A stretch of 42,009 bases of DNA from Blastocatellia bacterium. Lineage in GTDB: Bacteria > Acidobacteriota > Blastocatellia > Pyrinomonadales > Pyrinomonadaceae. The notes under the pieces were generated by a model. That model was not told where the DNA came from. It saw only the letters and a list, made by a program, of their open reading frames with translations, and did not search any database. Of the stretch, positions 40,944 through 42,009 are shown piece after piece (position 1 is the stretch's first letter; each line of letters begins with the position of its first letter). The stretch covers positions 1-42,009 of the forward strand of contig DNND01000017.1 of assembly GCA_003488005.1 (NCBI GenBank). Direction: 5' to 3'. The position numbers and the translations under genes are program-made.

Positions 40944-41889
40944 AGCCATCAGCAATGCTCTCGTCGAGTGTGTACCAAACTTCAGCGAGGGCCGCAATAG
41001 CGAAACGGTCGCGGCGTTGTCGCGCGCGATTGAAACCATCGAAACTGCCTGCGTGCTCGACCGGCATATCGATCCGGATCATAACCGCTCGGTCATAACG
41101 TTCGTGGCCGCGCCGGACAAGATTGTTGACGCGGCAGTGGCGGTCGTCAGGCGCGCTTCGGAGGTTATCGATATGCGCGCGCATAAAGGCGAGCATCCGC
41201 GCCTCGGCGCTACGGACGTACTCCCTTTCATTCCTATCAGCGGCGTGACCATGGAAGATTGCGTTCGTCTGGCCCATCAAGCTGGCGAGCGCATCGCCAA
41301 CGAGCTATTGATTCCGGTGTTCTTCTACGAGCGAGCAGCGTTAAGACCTGACCGCCTCAATTTGGAAGATGTGCGGCGCGGCGCGCTGGAGTTGTTGCGC
41401 GAGCAAATCGCCATTGAACCGGCGCGAGCACCTGATGTTGGTCCACTTGTGGTCCATGAAACTGCGGGCGCGATTGCAATTGGAGCCCGGCCTTTTCTGA
41501 TTGCATTCAACGTCAATCTCAAGACGGGTGATGTTGCCGTGGCTAAACAAATAGCGCGCACGGTCCGCGCGCGGCACGGAGGCCTGCCGTTTGTTAAGGC
41601 ACTCGGCTTCACACTTTCAACACGCGGCCTGGTCCAGGTGTCGATGAATTTGGTGAACTACGAAACTACCGGCATGACCGCGGCTTATAACGCTGTTCGC
41701 GACGAGGCTGTGAGGTTGGGCGTGGAAATCGACAGCACGGAGATTGTGGGGTTGGTGCCGGAAAAGGCGCTTGATCGCTCGGCTGAATATTTTGGCAAGC
41801 TCGAAAACTTTACCGAAAACAAAATCTTCGAGCATCGCTTGCTCACCTGTAAGAGCGGGGGCATGCCCACCTTCCCGACCTCGAGCTGA
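40912..41889 (+). CDS. ftcD: Glutamate formimidoyltransferase
   Basis: The 325-residue protein corresponds to the monofunctional formiminotransferase: ALVECVPNFSEGRN near the start, HIDPDHNRSVITFV, MRAHKGEHPRLGATDVLPFI with the active-site histidine region, and ARHGGLPFVKALGFTL. It transfers the formimino group from formiminoglutamate to tetrahydrofolate in histidine degradation, in the cytoplasm. The cyclodeaminase half present in animal enzymes is absent, as is usual in bacteria. The ATG at 40912 is the only plausible in-frame start before the conserved core; the first 15 residues (MENTPIGNRQSAISN) come largely from the heptamer repeat. No ribosome binding site is evident. Confidence 0.93.
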   Translation: MENTPIGNRQSAISNALVECVPNFSEGRNSETVAALSRAIETIETACVLDRHIDPDHNRSVITFVAAPDKIVDAAVAVVRRASEVIDMRAHKGEHPRLGATDVLPFIPISGVTMEDCVRLAHQAGERIANELLIPVFFYERAALRPDRLNLEDVRRGALELLREQIAIEPARAPDVGPLVVHETAGAIAIGARPFLIAFNVNLKTGDVAVAKQIARTVRARHGGLPFVKALGFTLSTRGLVQVSMNLVNYETTGMTAAYNAVRDEAVRLGVEIDSTEIVGLVPEKALDRSAEYFGKLENFTENKIFEHRLLTCKSGGMPTFPTSS

Positions 41890-41930
41890 ATCAACGTAGC
41901 ATAGACTCAGGAAGCTCTGATCAAGTCTTC

Positions 41931-42009
41931 GACGCGTAGCGTCCCTACGAATGTAGCCCGGCGTTTCAACGCCGGGATCAGGTTCCTCCTTGCCCTCGTC
42001 GCGTAGCGA
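41931..42009. repeat. Short palindromes at the window end
   Basis: Three palindromes follow the ftcD stop: GACGC-GTA-GCGTC (41931-41943), a 9-bp stem CCCGGCGTT/AACGCCGGG with its centre at 41966-41967 (41957-41976), and TCGC-GTA-GCGA (41999-42009). The middle one could help to end ftcD transcription, but there is no T-tract. Confidence 0.6.

Overview
The window is a chromosomal segment that most resembles an Acidobacteriota genome of the Blastocatellia / Pyrinomonadales type. This is an inference from gene content, not from a marker gene. The supporting content is a VWFA-type secreted protein of the kind typical of acidobacteria, a 1249-residue Oar-like TonB-dependent receptor with an N-terminal carboxypeptidase-regulatory domain, M13 and DUF2911 secreted proteins, a moderately high G+C content by eye, and intergenic DNA packed with several families of palindromic repeats. 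I saw no rRNA, tRNA, CRISPR array, prophage or transposase.

Layout. Bases 1-45 are the tail of a gene encoding SDGIML repeats, followed by a terminator. A secreted VWFA protein follows on the plus strand (231-1421). From about 15.7 kb down to 1.4 kb nearly everything is on the minus strand and forms a cell-surface polysaccharide cluster. In transcription order it encodes a DUF2752 membrane protein, a methyltransferase, a nucleotide-sugar epimerase, a second methyltransferase, a DPM1-like glycosyltransferase, a four-helix-bundle protein inside a repeat-bounded insert, an AsnB-type amidotransferase, a predicted alpha/alpha-toroid protein, a hexapeptide acyltransferase, a Gfo/Idh/MocA sugar dehydrogenase, a DUF354 glycosyltransferase-like protein, a polyprenyl-phosphate sugar transferase, and an O-antigen ligase/polymerase with a PDZ-like insert. 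Together these could make modified (possibly uronamide or acetamido) sugars, start the repeat unit on lipid carrier and polymerise or ligate it. No flippase or export genes are in view.

From 15.8 to 17.2 kb there are three small membrane proteins (zinc-ribbon TM2, CD225-like, four-TM). From 17.5 to 19.5 kb there is a DUF512 Fe-S protein overlapped by a methyltransferase gene. The TonB receptor with its own strong terminator fills 19.9-23.7 kb. From 23.7 to 29.4 kb a minus-strand run encodes secreted proteins (two of them related by a shared C-terminal motif), a WD40-like lipoprotein, a Zn-peptidase and an enoyl-CoA hydratase. From 29.5 to 31.9 kb come thioredoxin 2, DoxX and an MFS exporter. 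The remainder holds DUF3298 and CYTH-like proteins, a small-protein/HNH nuclease pair, DUF2911, an M13 peptidase, a double NTF2-like lipoprotein, a SpoIIM-like membrane protein and glutamate formimidoyltransferase.

The most unusual content is non-coding. Two related ~155-bp arrays, each of six consecutive short-loop hairpins, flank the epimerase gene. A four-helix-bundle gene sits inside a perfect 28-bp inverted repeat built of 7-bp units. A related 7-bp-unit inverted repeat spans a divergent gene pair and is translated as the N-terminus of at least one protein. A MITE-like element has 43-bp inverted ends, and several further palindrome families each occur more than once.
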